A stretch of 29,674 nucleotides of DNA. Origin: JALOPX01 sp041309605 (GTDB taxonomy: Bacteria > Krumholzibacteriota > Krumholzibacteriia > Krumholzibacteriales > Krumholzibacteriaceae). The position numbers and the translations under genes are program-made. Location of the stretch: the NCBI GenBank assembly GCA_041309605.1, contig JBFYZH010000063.1, positions 1 to 29,674 on the forward strand, written 5' to 3'. Shown one piece after another: positions 23,169-29,674 of this stretch (within the stretch, counting starts at the first letter, position 1; each line of letters begins with the position of its first letter). The notes below the pieces were generated by a model. That model saw only the letters and a list, made by a program, of their open reading frames with translations, had not been told where the DNA came from and did not search any database.

Positions 23169-23873
23169 TCAGGCGGTCTTGCGCCTGCAGGCGGAAAATA
23201 GAGGGCAGTCCTCACACAGTGGATTCTTCCTGCAGAACTGCTTTGCGAACATCACGATCAGAGCGTGGTACTCCTGGTAAATCCCGGCTTCGCCGGGAAG
23301 GTTTCTTTCGAAAAACGACCTGACGCTTTCGTATCCGTCGCGGGGACCTGCGAGCCCCAGTCTTGAAAAGACCCTCATCGTATATGCGTCGACGACGAAA
23401 AAGGGTCTGCCGAACGCATAGAGCATGATTGAATCGGCCGTCTCGGGGCCAATCCCCGAAATGGCGAGAAGGGATTCCCTTGTGACCTCCGGGCGGCGGG
23501 AAAAGAAGCCGGCCAGCATTTTAAGTATCGCCGCCTTCCGGTTGTAATAACCCGAAGGCTTGATAAGTCCCGCCAGCGTCTTTACATCCATGGACGCAAT
23601 AGAGACCGGATCAAGGGCCCCGGCGCGGATGAGATTCTCCACCGCCCCGGAGGCGTTTGTCCAGGATGTGTTCTGGGTGAGCACCGCTCCGGCCGCGACC
23701 TCGAACCTCTGGTCGTCGGTCACCGGACCTCCCGAATACCTTGCCTTCGTCTCGCCGGCAGCCGTTACCGGCCACCATCCCTGAGGCCCGAAATATTCAT
23801 AAAGGATTTCGTAGATGGAGATGACGGGTCCGCTCATCCCCCCTCGACCGGCCCGGCCGTTGTCTTTTTTCAT
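23169..23873 (-). CDS. HhH-GPD DNA glycosylase, COG2231/endonuclease III-related (234 aa)
   Basis: The N-terminal region has the signature of this subgroup: YFGPQGWWP and GAVLTQNTSW. The helix-hairpin-helix is LLAISGIGPETAD (135-147), followed by the catalytic Asp162 in FFVVDAYTMR. Endonuclease III has a lyase lysine in the hairpin (GVGRKTA); here that position is Glu144, which points to a glycosylase without lyase activity. Four cysteines at the C-terminus (214, 220, 223, 229) form a likely 4Fe-4S loop, but the first spacing is Cx5C rather than the usual Cx6C. The enzyme would remove damaged bases in base-excision repair; the target base is unknown, with alkylated purines or mismatched thymine possible. 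ATG 23873 follows GGGAGG by nine bases. It is divergent from the cheY-like operon. Confidence 0.9.
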   Translation of the reverse strand: MKKDNGRAGRGGMSGPVISIYEILYEYFGPQGWWPVTAAGETKARYSGGPVTDDQRFEVAAGAVLTQNTSWTNASGAVENLIRAGALDPVSIASMDVKTLAGLIKPSGYYNRKAAILKMLAGFFSRRPEVTRESLLAISGIGPETADSIMLYAFGRPFFVVDAYTMRVFSRLGLAGPRDGYESVRSFFERNLPGEAGIYQEYHALIVMFAKQFCRKNPLCEDCPLFSACRRKTA

Positions 23874-23988
23874 ATCCGCGATCCTCCCGGCGGCCGCCCG
23901 CCGCCCGGCCTGCGGCGAAAAATGTCTGGCTGCGCGCGAAGTATATCACAAGATATGCCCCGGCGCCCGGCGCTTCGCAATAATCACT

Positions 23989-24015
23989 TAAAGTTTGCTC
24001 CGGCGCCGACGATAC
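23989..24015 (+). promoter_or_regulatory. Sigma-28 (FliA)-type promoter of the cheY-cheX operon
   Basis: TAAAGTTT (23989-23996), 11 bases, then GACGATAC (24008-24015) matches the sigma-28 consensus TAAAGTTT-N11-GCCGATAA at all eight positions of the first box and six of eight of the second. Initiation near 24022 leaves a 32-base leader that includes GGGAGGA before the ATG at 24054. Confidence 0.7.
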
Positions 24016-24053
24016 AAAATCAAGTACTGAATCCGGAAATGAAGGGAGGAACC

Positions 24054-24416
24054 ATGAAGATACTTGTCGTGGATGACAGCAAGGCCATGCGCATGATAGT
24101 GAAGAGGACCATCCGTCAGGCCGGTTTCAACGAAGCCGCCGTCGAAGAAGCCTCGAACGGAGTTGAAGGGCTCGCCGCGGTGAAATCGTTCATGCCTGAC
24201 ATCGTTCTATCCGACTGGAACATGCCCGAGATGAACGGTCTTGAATTTCTGAAGGCCCTGCGTTCGGGGGGAAACGATGTCCCTTTCGGTTTCATAACGA
24301 CCGAGGGCACCCCTGAGATGAAAGCGACCGCCCACGATGAGGGAGCTCTCTTCCTTATTTCAAAACCTTTCACGGTGGAAACATTCCAGGAAAAATTATC
24401 GGCGGTGGTCAAATGA
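24054..24416 (+). CDS. CheY-like single-domain response regulator (120 aa)
   Basis: This is a stand-alone receiver domain. The acidic pair Asp7/Asp8 (LVVDDSK), the phosphorylated Asp54 (LSDWNMPEMNGLEF), switch Thr82 (ITTEG) and Lys104 (ISKPF) are all present, so it should be active. WNMP is typical of chemotaxis CheY proteins. GGGAGGA lies three bases before the ATG; in-frame starts upstream have no ribosome site. Its stop overlaps the start of the cheX gene by four bases (ATGA). The sigma-28-type promoter ahead of it places it in a flagellar or chemotaxis regulon. It could bind the flagellar switch or signal elsewhere; no CheA is in the window. Confidence 0.9.
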   Translation: MKILVVDDSKAMRMIVKRTIRQAGFNEAAVEEASNGVEGLAAVKSFMPDIVLSDWNMPEMNGLEFLKALRSGGNDVPFGFITTEGTPEMKATAHDEGALFLISKPFTVETFQEKLSAVVK

Positions 24417-24898
24417 TCAATAACGTGATCGTCAAGAAATCGGCCTGGCAGAAGGCGATTGCGGATTCTCTCCAGGAAGTGGCGGTAACCCTTCTTGGAT
24501 TCGAAGGCAGCAGCGTCCTCGGGTACGAAAAAATGATCCCGGAAAACGTGACGGGAGCGCATGTCGCGATGGTCAGCCTGCGCGATTCCCTGAACATCGG
24601 GATCTTCTCCGATGAAGCCGGATGCCAGACCCTGGCGCGGGCGCTGCTCGCCATGGAATCGTCCGAGGACATCGGCACGGAGGATATGCGGGACGCTATG
24701 GGAGAGATCATCAACATAATCGCGGGCGGCGTGAAAAGACGGATGGTCGAGGATGAGCCGACGATCAAGGTGGGTCTTCCTGTCTTTCTCAGCGGCATGA
24801 TGTGCCCCTTAAGGAATGTCGATTCTTCCATCGTCAACGTGACGCTGGGTCCGGTGTCCGCGAGGCTTTTCCTGATACTGGATGCGGAATCCGTCTGA
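24413..24898 (+). CDS. cheX: CheX-like CheY-phosphatase (161 aa)
   Basis: The protein shows the CheX/CheC phosphatase signature with Glu98 and Asn101 (DAMGEIINIIAGGVKRRM), the E-x2-N pair that acts on phospho-CheY. The rest (GFEGSSVLGYE, VGLPVFLSG, LRNVDSSIVNVTLG) fits the CheX fold, and 161 residues is the usual length. Translation is coupled to the cheY-like gene by an ATGA overlap, so enzyme and substrate are made together. It would shorten the lifetime of the phosphorylated regulator. Family assignment is good; the pairing with the adjacent CheY is inferred from gene order. Confidence 0.85.
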   Translation: MINNVIVKKSAWQKAIADSLQEVAVTLLGFEGSSVLGYEKMIPENVTGAHVAMVSLRDSLNIGIFSDEAGCQTLARALLAMESSEDIGTEDMRDAMGEIINIIAGGVKRRMVEDEPTIKVGLPVFLSGMMCPLRNVDSSIVNVTLGPVSARLFLILDAESV

Positions 24899-24925
24899 GC
24901 TTTTCGGGCGAAAGAGGCAGTCCCG

Positions 24926-25822
24926 ATGGGAAAGATGACACAAAAATATGCCCGGATCGATCCCGGCCTGGTCGAAGGCCTGCGCCTTATTCCGGCCGAC
25001 GAAATGGCACAGGCCGGGGAACTGGTCGAAACCGGGCTTTCGAGCCGGATTTTCGTGCCGGGCGGTTCCACGTTTGCGCCCGGATCGTTCATCCGGTTCG
25101 GACTCACCATGTCCGGCATGGGCAATTACACGATGAGCGGTATCGCGGAATGGGCGAAAGACGGAGGTGCCGGCGACGATGAGACCGGTCTCGGCATACG
25201 CGTACTGGAAATATCCGTTGCCGGTATCGAGACGGCGGCGGCCAAAGACCGGAACCGATCCGAAACCGGTCCGGCGGGCCACGAGGCCGCCGGATCGCCT
25301 GAGGCTCAGGTCCCGAAACACGCTGTCGACCCGGCAAAGAGCATCCTTCCGGGGAAAAAGGCCGTCGCGGACCTTCTCTTGAGCCTTCTCGACATGAACG
25401 TCGCGGTAACCGACGGGGATCCCGTCAAGATCGAACCGCAGACGCCTTCCGCGGTGTGCACATTCGTACTCGACGATGGAAGGCCGAAAGCGTGCTGGAT
25501 TTCGGAGTTTTCCCTCGTCGTCAACATCGGAGCGGCCCTCGCCGTGATCCCTCCCGAGGTAGCCCTGGAACATATCAGGAAAACTGAACTTCCCGACAAC
25601 ATCCGCGAAAATTTCCAGGAAGTCCTCAACGTATCGGCGAGCCTGTTCAACAAACCCGACAGCCAGCACCTGTCGCTGGGAGCTCTCACGATCACTCCCG
25701 ACACCGTCCCCGACGCAGTCCAAAGTATGATCGCGTCGGCTTCGGGACGAAGCGACATGAAGATCGCCATCCCCGGATATGGGGACGGCATGATGACGCT
25801 GGTGGAGAGCGCCGTGGAATAG
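24926..25822 (+). CDS. Fusion of degenerate PilZ-like domain and CheC/CheX-like domain (298 aa)
   Basis: Residues of about 20-100 have the shape of a PilZ-like beta-barrel (ETGLSSRIFVPGG, then IRFGLTMSGMGNYTMSGIAEWAK and GLGIRVLEIS), as in a myxobacterial-type PilZ subgroup. The arginine motif and the D/N-x-S-x-x-G motif that bind cyclic di-GMP are not visible. Residues 103-140 are a low-complexity linker. Residues of about 145-298 show the phosphatase-like motif NFQEVLNVSASLF with Glu232 and Asn235 in E-x2-N spacing, as in CheC, CheX and FliY, though the remainder is too divergent for certainty. It lies 27 bases after cheX in the same likely transcript, and GAGG precedes the ATG by eight bases. 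A role in linking second messenger or switch signals to chemotaxis is an inference. Confidence 0.6.
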   Translation: MGKMTQKYARIDPGLVEGLRLIPADEMAQAGELVETGLSSRIFVPGGSTFAPGSFIRFGLTMSGMGNYTMSGIAEWAKDGGAGDDETGLGIRVLEISVAGIETAAAKDRNRSETGPAGHEAAGSPEAQVPKHAVDPAKSILPGKKAVADLLLSLLDMNVAVTDGDPVKIEPQTPSAVCTFVLDDGRPKACWISEFSLVVNIGAALAVIPPEVALEHIRKTELPDNIRENFQEVLNVSASLFNKPDSQHLSLGALTITPDTVPDAVQSMIASASGRSDMKIAIPGYGDGMMTLVESAVE

Positions 25823-25930
25823 AAGAACGCCCCCGGGGTGCCGGACCGGAAAATCATATACAAATACTCCCTCTGTCTTTAGACTGTGTGCCGTCGATCG
25901 GGATCTGGTCCGCAGACGGAAGGACACGGC

Positions 25931-27016
25931 GTGAGGATCGCGTTTATCGGAGACGGTTCGCTGGGGCATGTGCGCAGGTGGGCAGGGTATTTTCACCAGC
26001 GGGGGCACGAGGTCCTCTTGATATCCTTCGAGGACGTCGAAGGATGCCCCTTTCCCGCCGTTCACATTCCAAGGCTGCTTCCGACAAAACTGGCCGGATA
26101 CCTGGCGGCCCTTCCGCTGGTGAGGAAAAAACTCGGAGATTTCCGCCCTGAACTGCTCAACGCCCTCTACGTGCCGGGATACGGCCTGCTGGGCAGTCTC
26201 TCGGGGTTCAGGCCCCTTGTAATATCGGCTCTCGGGTCCGACCTGCTGGTGGATTATCCGGCAAGAGCGGTGCACAGGATACAGATACGCAGGGCTCTTC
26301 GCAGCGCGGACCTCGTCACGACCGACGCCGATATACTTTCGGACGCCGCCGCGCGCGCCGGATCTTCTCGTGACAGGATATTGAAGATCTTTTTCGGGAT
26401 AGACGAAAACGTATTTTATCCGGGCGATCCGAATGATCGCCACACCGGCAGCCGATCCTCCGGCCTGACGATAGTAAGCACCAGGAACCTCCATGATATC
26501 TATAATCCCGTTCTTCTTATCGACGCCGCTCCCATCATCGCGGCGAAAAGCGAAGCCCGTTTTGTAGTCTGCGGAGATGGACCGCTCAGAAGGAGGCTTG
26601 AAGACAGGACGTCGCGCCTCGGAATGACGGAAAGGTTCGTTTTTACCGGCAGGCTCGATCCGGCCGGCATCGCCGAAAGGCTCAGGAGCGCAGATGTCTA
26701 TGTTTCCACCTCCCGTTCCGATTCGACGTCGGTATCTCTGCTCGAAGCGATGGCTTGCGGCGCCATGCCCGTAGTTACCGATATACCGGCCAACAGGGAG
26801 TGGATCTCGGACGGTATAAACGGGCGCCTCTTCCGGGCCGACTCGCCCGAGGAACTGGCGGGGGCGGTTTTGTCCGCTGCGACCGATCCGGAATCGATCG
26901 AACGATTCGGAAAAAGGAACCACGACACAATCATGGAAAAGGGGCTCTGGAAAACGAACATGGAAAGATTCGAGACGGCCTGCCTGAACCTTGTTTCCGG
27001 GAAAGGACGCAAATAA
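25931..27016 (+). CDS. GT-B glycosyltransferase, GT4-like (361 aa)
   Basis: The N-terminal half has the family opening VRIAFIGDGSLGHVRRWAGYFHQRGHEV, then GSDLL and the hinge region FFGIDENVFYPGD. The C-terminal half has STRNLHDIYNPVLLIDA, VVCGDGPLRRRLED, FTGRLDP and the nucleotide-sugar site STSVSLLEAMACGAMPVVTDIPANREW, with the late Glu of the E-x7-E motif. It would move a sugar from a nucleotide donor to a lipid or glycan acceptor, probably at the inner face of the membrane. I chose GTG 25931, about six bases after AAGGA; an upstream in-frame start has no site. It follows the PilZ-like gene by 108 bases and may have its own promoter. It could serve the surface polysaccharide made by the wzz block or a glycosylation pathway; nothing here decides this. 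Confidence 0.88.
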   Translation: MRIAFIGDGSLGHVRRWAGYFHQRGHEVLLISFEDVEGCPFPAVHIPRLLPTKLAGYLAALPLVRKKLGDFRPELLNALYVPGYGLLGSLSGFRPLVISALGSDLLVDYPARAVHRIQIRRALRSADLVTTDADILSDAAARAGSSRDRILKIFFGIDENVFYPGDPNDRHTGSRSSGLTIVSTRNLHDIYNPVLLIDAAPIIAAKSEARFVVCGDGPLRRRLEDRTSRLGMTERFVFTGRLDPAGIAERLRSADVYVSTSRSDSTSVSLLEAMACGAMPVVTDIPANREWISDGINGRLFRADSPEELAGAVLSAATDPESIERFGKRNHDTIMEKGLWKTNMERFETACLNLVSGKGRK

Positions 27017-27158
27017 AATGCGGCGCGCCCGGCAGGACTCCGCGCCCCCACCCCATCGGATCGATACCGATACCGCCGGTTGTTTCCCGGACCGGCCACA
27101 CCCCCGCCGCACATTACCGGGAAGCCCCGGTAACAAGCGGTAGCAACGGACCGCGAAT

Positions 27159-27205
27159 GTAAGCACTTCCCCGGGAGAAATGTAAAGTTACGCTGACAGG
27201 TGTAA
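27159..27205 (+). promoter_or_regulatory. Three spaced TGTAA motifs, possible activator or repressor sites
   Basis: TGTAA occurs at 27159-27163, 27181-27185 and 27201-27205, with spacings of 22 and 20 bases, near two helical turns each, so a protein could contact all three on one face. Confidence 0.3.
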
Positions 27206-27221
27206 CCAACCGATAATTATT

Positions 27222-27235
27222 GGGGAAATTTCCCC
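27222..27235. promoter_or_regulatory. Perfect 14-base palindrome GGGGAAATTTCCCC
   Basis: The sequence is its own reverse complement. It lies about 170 bases upstream of a sigma-54-like motif, comparable to the related palindrome at 16306-16320. Confidence 0.4.
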
Positions 27236-27265
27236 CATCCTCTGGTACTGCCGATCCCATACGCT

Positions 27266-27317
27266 GATACGGATTGGCTGGGACAGCTTACCCCCCGCGT
27301 TTGTCGGTATCCGTATC
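27266..27317. repeat. Nine-base inverted repeat GATACGGAT / ATCCGTATC
   Basis: Arms at 27266-27274 and 27309-27317 are perfect reverse complements with a 34-base spacer. It may be a hairpin in RNA or a pair of operator half-sites. Confidence 0.45.
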
Positions 27318-27360
27318 TTATTGAACGATATTACGTTGACCGATCGGACCCGCCGGATCG

Positions 27361-27437
27361 CACCGGTGCCGCACATAGATAAAACACCGGTGAACTTGAT
27401 GGAATATATCTTGTTACAAATCCTGATGGGTACCGGT
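27361..27437. repeat. Repeated ACCGGT palindromes around the likely promoter
   Basis: CACCGGTG occurs at 27361-27368 and again 24 bases later at 27385-27392; TACCGGTA follows at 27431-27438. They flank the sigma-54-like motif and could be binding sites for one regulator. Confidence 0.35.
27400..27415 (+). promoter_or_regulatory. Sigma-54-like motif before the prepilin-peptidase-like gene
   Basis: TGGAAT, ATATC, TTGTT has the -24 GG and correct spacing, and shares the variant TTGTTA ending with the motif at 16454. The -12 C is T. Initiation near 27427 would leave a leader of about 33 bases. Confidence 0.3.
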
Positions 27438-27459
27438 AAGGTCGCCGGGAAAGGGAGAA

Positions 27460-28080
27460 ATGGAAACATTCGGCATCCAGATACAAATCCTCAAGGTCCT
27501 CACGATCCTGGTTCTTTTCTACGCGACATTGAGGAAGGGTGAAGACAGGACCGGAGCCATCACGGCTGTCGTGATGCTGACCGTATTTTCGATAGTAATA
27601 CGGGGCATGAATTCCGGCGTCTACGGGATCATTCTTGCCTTTACCGGAATACTCGCGGCGATGCTCTGCACCGTGTTCAATTACAACGAAAGAAGGATCT
27701 CCTCGGGAGAATTCATGATTTCGGCGGCTCTCGGCGCGATGGTCGGCCCGGCCGGAGCGGTGATCCTCTTTCTGATCGTGATGTCGCTGAGCCTCACGCA
27801 GAGAATAATGGGAGCCGGCACCACCAGCCTCAGGGACCGTTACGCGGGGTACCTGCTCGATCCATCTCCGGTTTATTCCGGCGAGGAATACAAGTCTCCT
27901 CTTGCCCGGATAGAAGCGTCGAAGATGTTCAGCGCACCCGAAAAAGATGCGGGAGATGCGGGGCAGGAATCGATCGCCGATTACGCCCGGGGGACGATGT
28001 CCGGGATTCCCACCCTGCCATGGGGCGCCAAACTGGCTATCGCCGCGATGGCGGTAATCTTCAGCGGATTCTTTATATGA
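27460..28080 (+). CDS. Prepilin-peptidase (A24/CpaA-TadV)-like membrane protein, probably inactive (206 aa)
   Basis: The protein has four or five hydrophobic helices. The pattern GIILAFTGILAAMLC, then a short polar loop and FMISAALGAMVGPAGAV, parallels small prepilin peptidases, in which a G-x-GD-x-K-LL motif is followed by ALGA..GP. Here the loop reads SSGEFMIS, so the catalytic Asp is Glu84 and the following Lys is absent. An EDR near residue 28-30 could be a remnant of the first Asp site. The C-terminus IPTLPWGAKLAIAAMAVI resembles the family's final IPYG-type helix. A 45-residue acidic insert at about 135-180 is unusual. AGGGAG lies just before the ATG. A DUF192 gene follows after 15 bases. 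It may be a non-catalytic pilus-assembly factor; another membrane family is possible. Confidence 0.5.
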   Translation: METFGIQIQILKVLTILVLFYATLRKGEDRTGAITAVVMLTVFSIVIRGMNSGVYGIILAFTGILAAMLCTVFNYNERRISSGEFMISAALGAMVGPAGAVILFLIVMSLSLTQRIMGAGTTSLRDRYAGYLLDPSPVYSGEEYKSPLARIEASKMFSAPEKDAGDAGQESIADYARGTMSGIPTLPWGAKLAIAAMAVIFSGFFI

Positions 28081-28095
28081 CAGGAGCGGTTTATC

Positions 28096-28443
28096 ATGCC
28101 GGTATTCAACAGAACACGTTCCACATTGCTCGGTGAAACCATTCTGACGCTGAACAGCCATTTCCGGAAGACCCTGGGGCACCTCAACAGCGGCGGAATA
28201 CCGGGAGATTGCGTCCTGTGGATAAGTCCCTGTCACGGAATATACACTGTCGGAATGAAGAATCCCGTCGATATCGCCTTTCTGGACAGGGATTGGAGGA
28301 TCGTCAAGATCCTGAAGAACTTTCCTCCAAATTGCTTTGCCGATTCCACATCTTCGGCGGTCAGCGCGATAGAACTTCCCGCCGACCGGCTTTCCGAAAG
28401 CCGTACCTCCGTCGGCGACATTCTCGAACTCGATCTCGAATAA
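28096..28443 (+). CDS. DUF192 family protein (115 aa)
   Basis: The protein has the DUF192 (COG1430) signature: CVLWISPCHGIYTVGMKNPVDIAFLDRDWRI in the middle, SAIELPADRLSES, and a final VGDILELD. These small beta-rich proteins have no settled function and often lie near type IV/Flp pilus assembly genes, which agrees with the prepilin-peptidase-like gene 15 bases upstream. Members elsewhere often have a signal peptide; this one does not, and begins with MPVFNRTRSTLLG. The ATG follows CAGGAG by nine bases. It converges on the MEMO gene, whose stop lies 13 bases away. Confidence 0.85.
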   Translation: MPVFNRTRSTLLGETILTLNSHFRKTLGHLNSGGIPGDCVLWISPCHGIYTVGMKNPVDIAFLDRDWRIVKILKNFPPNCFADSTSSAVSAIELPADRLSESRTSVGDILELDLE

Positions 28444-28456
28444 ACGCGGGGTGCCG

Positions 28457-29602
28457 CTACCAGTACCCGACGGCCGCATATCCCACCCAGTGGCGCAGCG
28501 AGGCCATGTTCGTCGCGCCGAGCCCGCTTGTTTCGACTTCGAGTTTCCCCGGATCGAGGCTCGTGCTGTAATCGAGCATTACACCGGCGGGAGCGCCCCT
28601 TCCCTCGAGCCCGCACAATCCATGGATCACCGACATCCCGAAGGGTATCGAATAGACACCGCACCATGGTATCCTGTACGGCCATTCGAATTCGCGGCTG
28701 TCCACCCTGTCCCTGAAATCCTCGATTTTTCGCTTGTCGATCCTGCCCGCGAGACAGTGCTTCACGATATCGATGTCCTGCCTGACCGCTTTTTCGTACC
28801 CGTCGCGGCCCGTTCCGAAGGGGGCGTAGTCCCTGCCTCCCCACCCTTCGTCACCGTAGTGCACACAGTCGGCGGATATGAGAATCGCTATGTCCCTCCC
28901 CAACTTCATTTTTCGCTTTTCCATCTGCTCGTGCAGGGCGGCGGTAAAAGCCCCGGCCGCGGCGTAGAATTCCCCGCCGGGAAGCATCGTGATCAGGACG
29001 GGAAGGATCTCCACGTCCTTCCTTCCGCCCGCCGCCGCGTCACCGCCCCGGTCCAGCCACGGGTACTGGATAAAAGGGATCAATCCTTCGATGGAATGCT
29101 CCCCGGCGTGCAGCTCGTCGCTCACCAGCACGAGCCCGGGCGGAAGCGCGCGGATCAAATCCTCGCGGATGGACGATACCGGCACCTCCCCGAACGGTCC
29201 CTTCCAGGCGCGGAAGCTGTCGAAGACAATGCTCCCTTTTATACCCATACGCCTCGCCTTGTGGGATACGCCCACGATCACCACGAGAGGGGCCTCGACG
29301 CGCCGCAGAAGCTTGACGTATGCCGGGCCGGCAAAGATGTAATCATCGTGGGGGCATATCCCTCCTATCATTGCGTAACCGGGCGGGGCCGGCTGCTTTT
29401 GCGCAAGAACGGCCAGGCGATCTTCGGCGGCCGCCACAATCGCTTCCATTTGCGAAACGGTCGTGGCGTAGCCGACCGAATCGACCGGAACCCTGAGGCC
29501 CTCGCCGGCGGCGAAGGCCTGCATCGAAGACGGGCTCAGAAGGAAAAACGACGAAAATACCAGCGACAGAAGAATCATTGCCTGTTCGTGGCGGTTTTTC
29601 AT
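28457..29602 (-). CDS. amrB: Secreted MEMO-family (AmmeMemoRadiSam system protein B-like) protein (381 aa)
   Basis: The family motifs are clear: GGICPHDDYIFAGP, VIVGVSH, the segment ELHAGEHSIEGLIPFIQY, and LISADCVHYGDEG. Candidate metal ligands are His85, His114, His169 and Cys246/His248, by comparison with human MEMO1 (His49, His81, Cys244). Unusually, residues 1-32 form a Sec signal peptide (MILLSLVFSSFFLLSPSSMQAFAA), so the protein is exported; most bacterial members are thought cytoplasmic and lie beside AMMECR1 and a radical SAM gene. Neither partner is adjacent here. At 381 residues it is longer than typical members (about 270-300), with inserts at about 180-195 and near the end. ATG 29602 follows GGAGG by six bases. 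Function is not established for the family. Confidence 0.88.
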   Translation of the reverse strand: MKNRHEQAMILLSLVFSSFFLLSPSSMQAFAAGEGLRVPVDSVGYATTVSQMEAIVAAAEDRLAVLAQKQPAPPGYAMIGGICPHDDYIFAGPAYVKLLRRVEAPLVVIVGVSHKARRMGIKGSIVFDSFRAWKGPFGEVPVSSIREDLIRALPPGLVLVSDELHAGEHSIEGLIPFIQYPWLDRGGDAAAGGRKDVEILPVLITMLPGGEFYAAAGAFTAALHEQMEKRKMKLGRDIAILISADCVHYGDEGWGGRDYAPFGTGRDGYEKAVRQDIDIVKHCLAGRIDKRKIEDFRDRVDSREFEWPYRIPWCGVYSIPFGMSVIHGLCGLEGRGAPAGVMLDYSTSLDPGKLEVETSGLGATNMASLRHWVGYAAVGYW

Positions 29603-29627
29603 GATCGACCTCCGGTATGACTGAGGT

Positions 29628-29656
29628 ATCGTACCTTATCGGGGCCCGCATTGCAA
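29628..29656 (-). promoter_or_regulatory. Putative sigma-70 promoter of the MEMO gene
   Basis: Minus-strand TTGCAA (29651-29656) and TACGAT (29628-29633) are 17 bases apart, about 25 bases ahead of the ATG, leaving room for GGAGG in a short leader. Confidence 0.55.
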
Positions 29657-29674
29657 GACGGGCGAAAAATATAC

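Larger units (their letters stand above)
27017..27459. other. 443-base regulatory-looking gap before the prepilin-peptidase-like gene
   Basis: No credible gene is seen. It contains three TGTAA sites (27159, 27181, 27201), a perfect palindrome (27222-27235), a nine-base inverted repeat (27266-27317), two CACCGGTG palindromes (27361, 27385), a sigma-54-like motif (27400-27415) and a third ACCGGT (27432). The density of symmetric elements is higher than in other gaps of the window. Confidence 0.6.

Noticed and set aside
24809..27166. 785-codon open frame on the minus strand
   Set aside because: It lies opposite cheX, the PilZ-like fusion and the glycosyltransferase, all with clear motifs and ribosome sites. 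Its product is rich in Arg, Gly and Pro with no recognisable domain, as expected for an antisense shadow in G+C-rich DNA.
27182..27215. TAAAGTTA resembling a sigma-28 -35 box
   Set aside because: The nearest CCGATAA lies 19 bases away, not 11.
27321..27542. 73-codon plus-strand frame overlapping the prepilin-peptidase-like start
   Set aside because: No ribosome site, and it crosses the regulatory elements and the start of a better-supported gene in another frame.
6891..29602. The radical SAM gene and MEMO gene as one AmmeMemoRadiSam system
   Set aside because: They are over 20 kb apart, the radical SAM protein has COG0731 rather than AmmeMemoRadiSam signatures, and no AMMECR1 gene is present.

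Overview
The window reads as chromosomal DNA from a G+C-rich, diderm, probably motile bacterium. Supporting signs are a lipoprotein with a lipobox, two Wzz-type chain-length proteins beside an O-antigen ligase/polymerase-like membrane protein, secreted enzymes with Sec signals, a sigma-28-type promoter before chemotaxis genes and sigma-54-like promoter motifs. A fused butyrate kinase/phosphate butyryltransferase and an acetyl-CoA hydrolase/transferase suggest anaerobic or fermentative short-chain acyl metabolism. I cannot place the organism; an environmental lineage outside the well-studied groups is an inference. I saw no rRNA, tRNA, CRISPR array, transposase, integrase or phage gene.

Layout. 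1-635 (-) is the N-terminal part of a secreted papain-family protease. 1072-6667 (-) is a three-gene acyl-metabolism cluster: CoA-transferase fused to a GNAT acetyltransferase, then a class I/AcuC-type deacetylase overlapping it by 4 bases, then the Buk-Ptb fusion. A divergent promoter region leads to a COG0731-type radical SAM protein (6891-7835), a 14-repeat propeller lipoprotein (7953-9713), and an unusual sigma factor with a zinc-finger anti-sigma/TPR membrane protein (9749-11650). A gene-free stretch (11651-12168) holds a candidate structured RNA with its own promoter and terminator. Then come a secreted S9 peptidase (12169-14244), a PhzF-family protein (-, 14460-15347) and a periplasmic cyclophilin (15609-16217).

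16559-20042 is a surface-polysaccharide block: wzz-like (+), ligase/polymerase-like (-), wzz-like (-). 20223-23009 (-) is a signalling operon: a possible 50-residue ORF, an RsbW-like ATPase fused to a STAS domain, and a GAF histidine-kinase-like protein whose phospho-accepting histidine is glutamate. A COG2231-type DNA glycosylase follows (-, 23169-23873). 24054-25822 (+) is cheY-cheX-(PilZ-like/CheC-like fusion) behind a strong sigma-28-type promoter. A glycosyltransferase (25931-27016) precedes a regulatory-looking gap full of palindromes (27017-27459), an apparently inactive prepilin-peptidase relative with a DUF192 protein (27460-28443), and a secreted MEMO-family protein (-, 28457-29602).

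The most interesting systems are (i) the acyl-CoA/acyl-phosphate cluster that also encodes both arms of reversible protein acylation, (ii) the partner-switch/pseudokinase operon, (iii) the sigma-28-driven cheY-cheX operon ending in a novel-looking fusion, and (iv) the candidate RNA at about 11783-11950.
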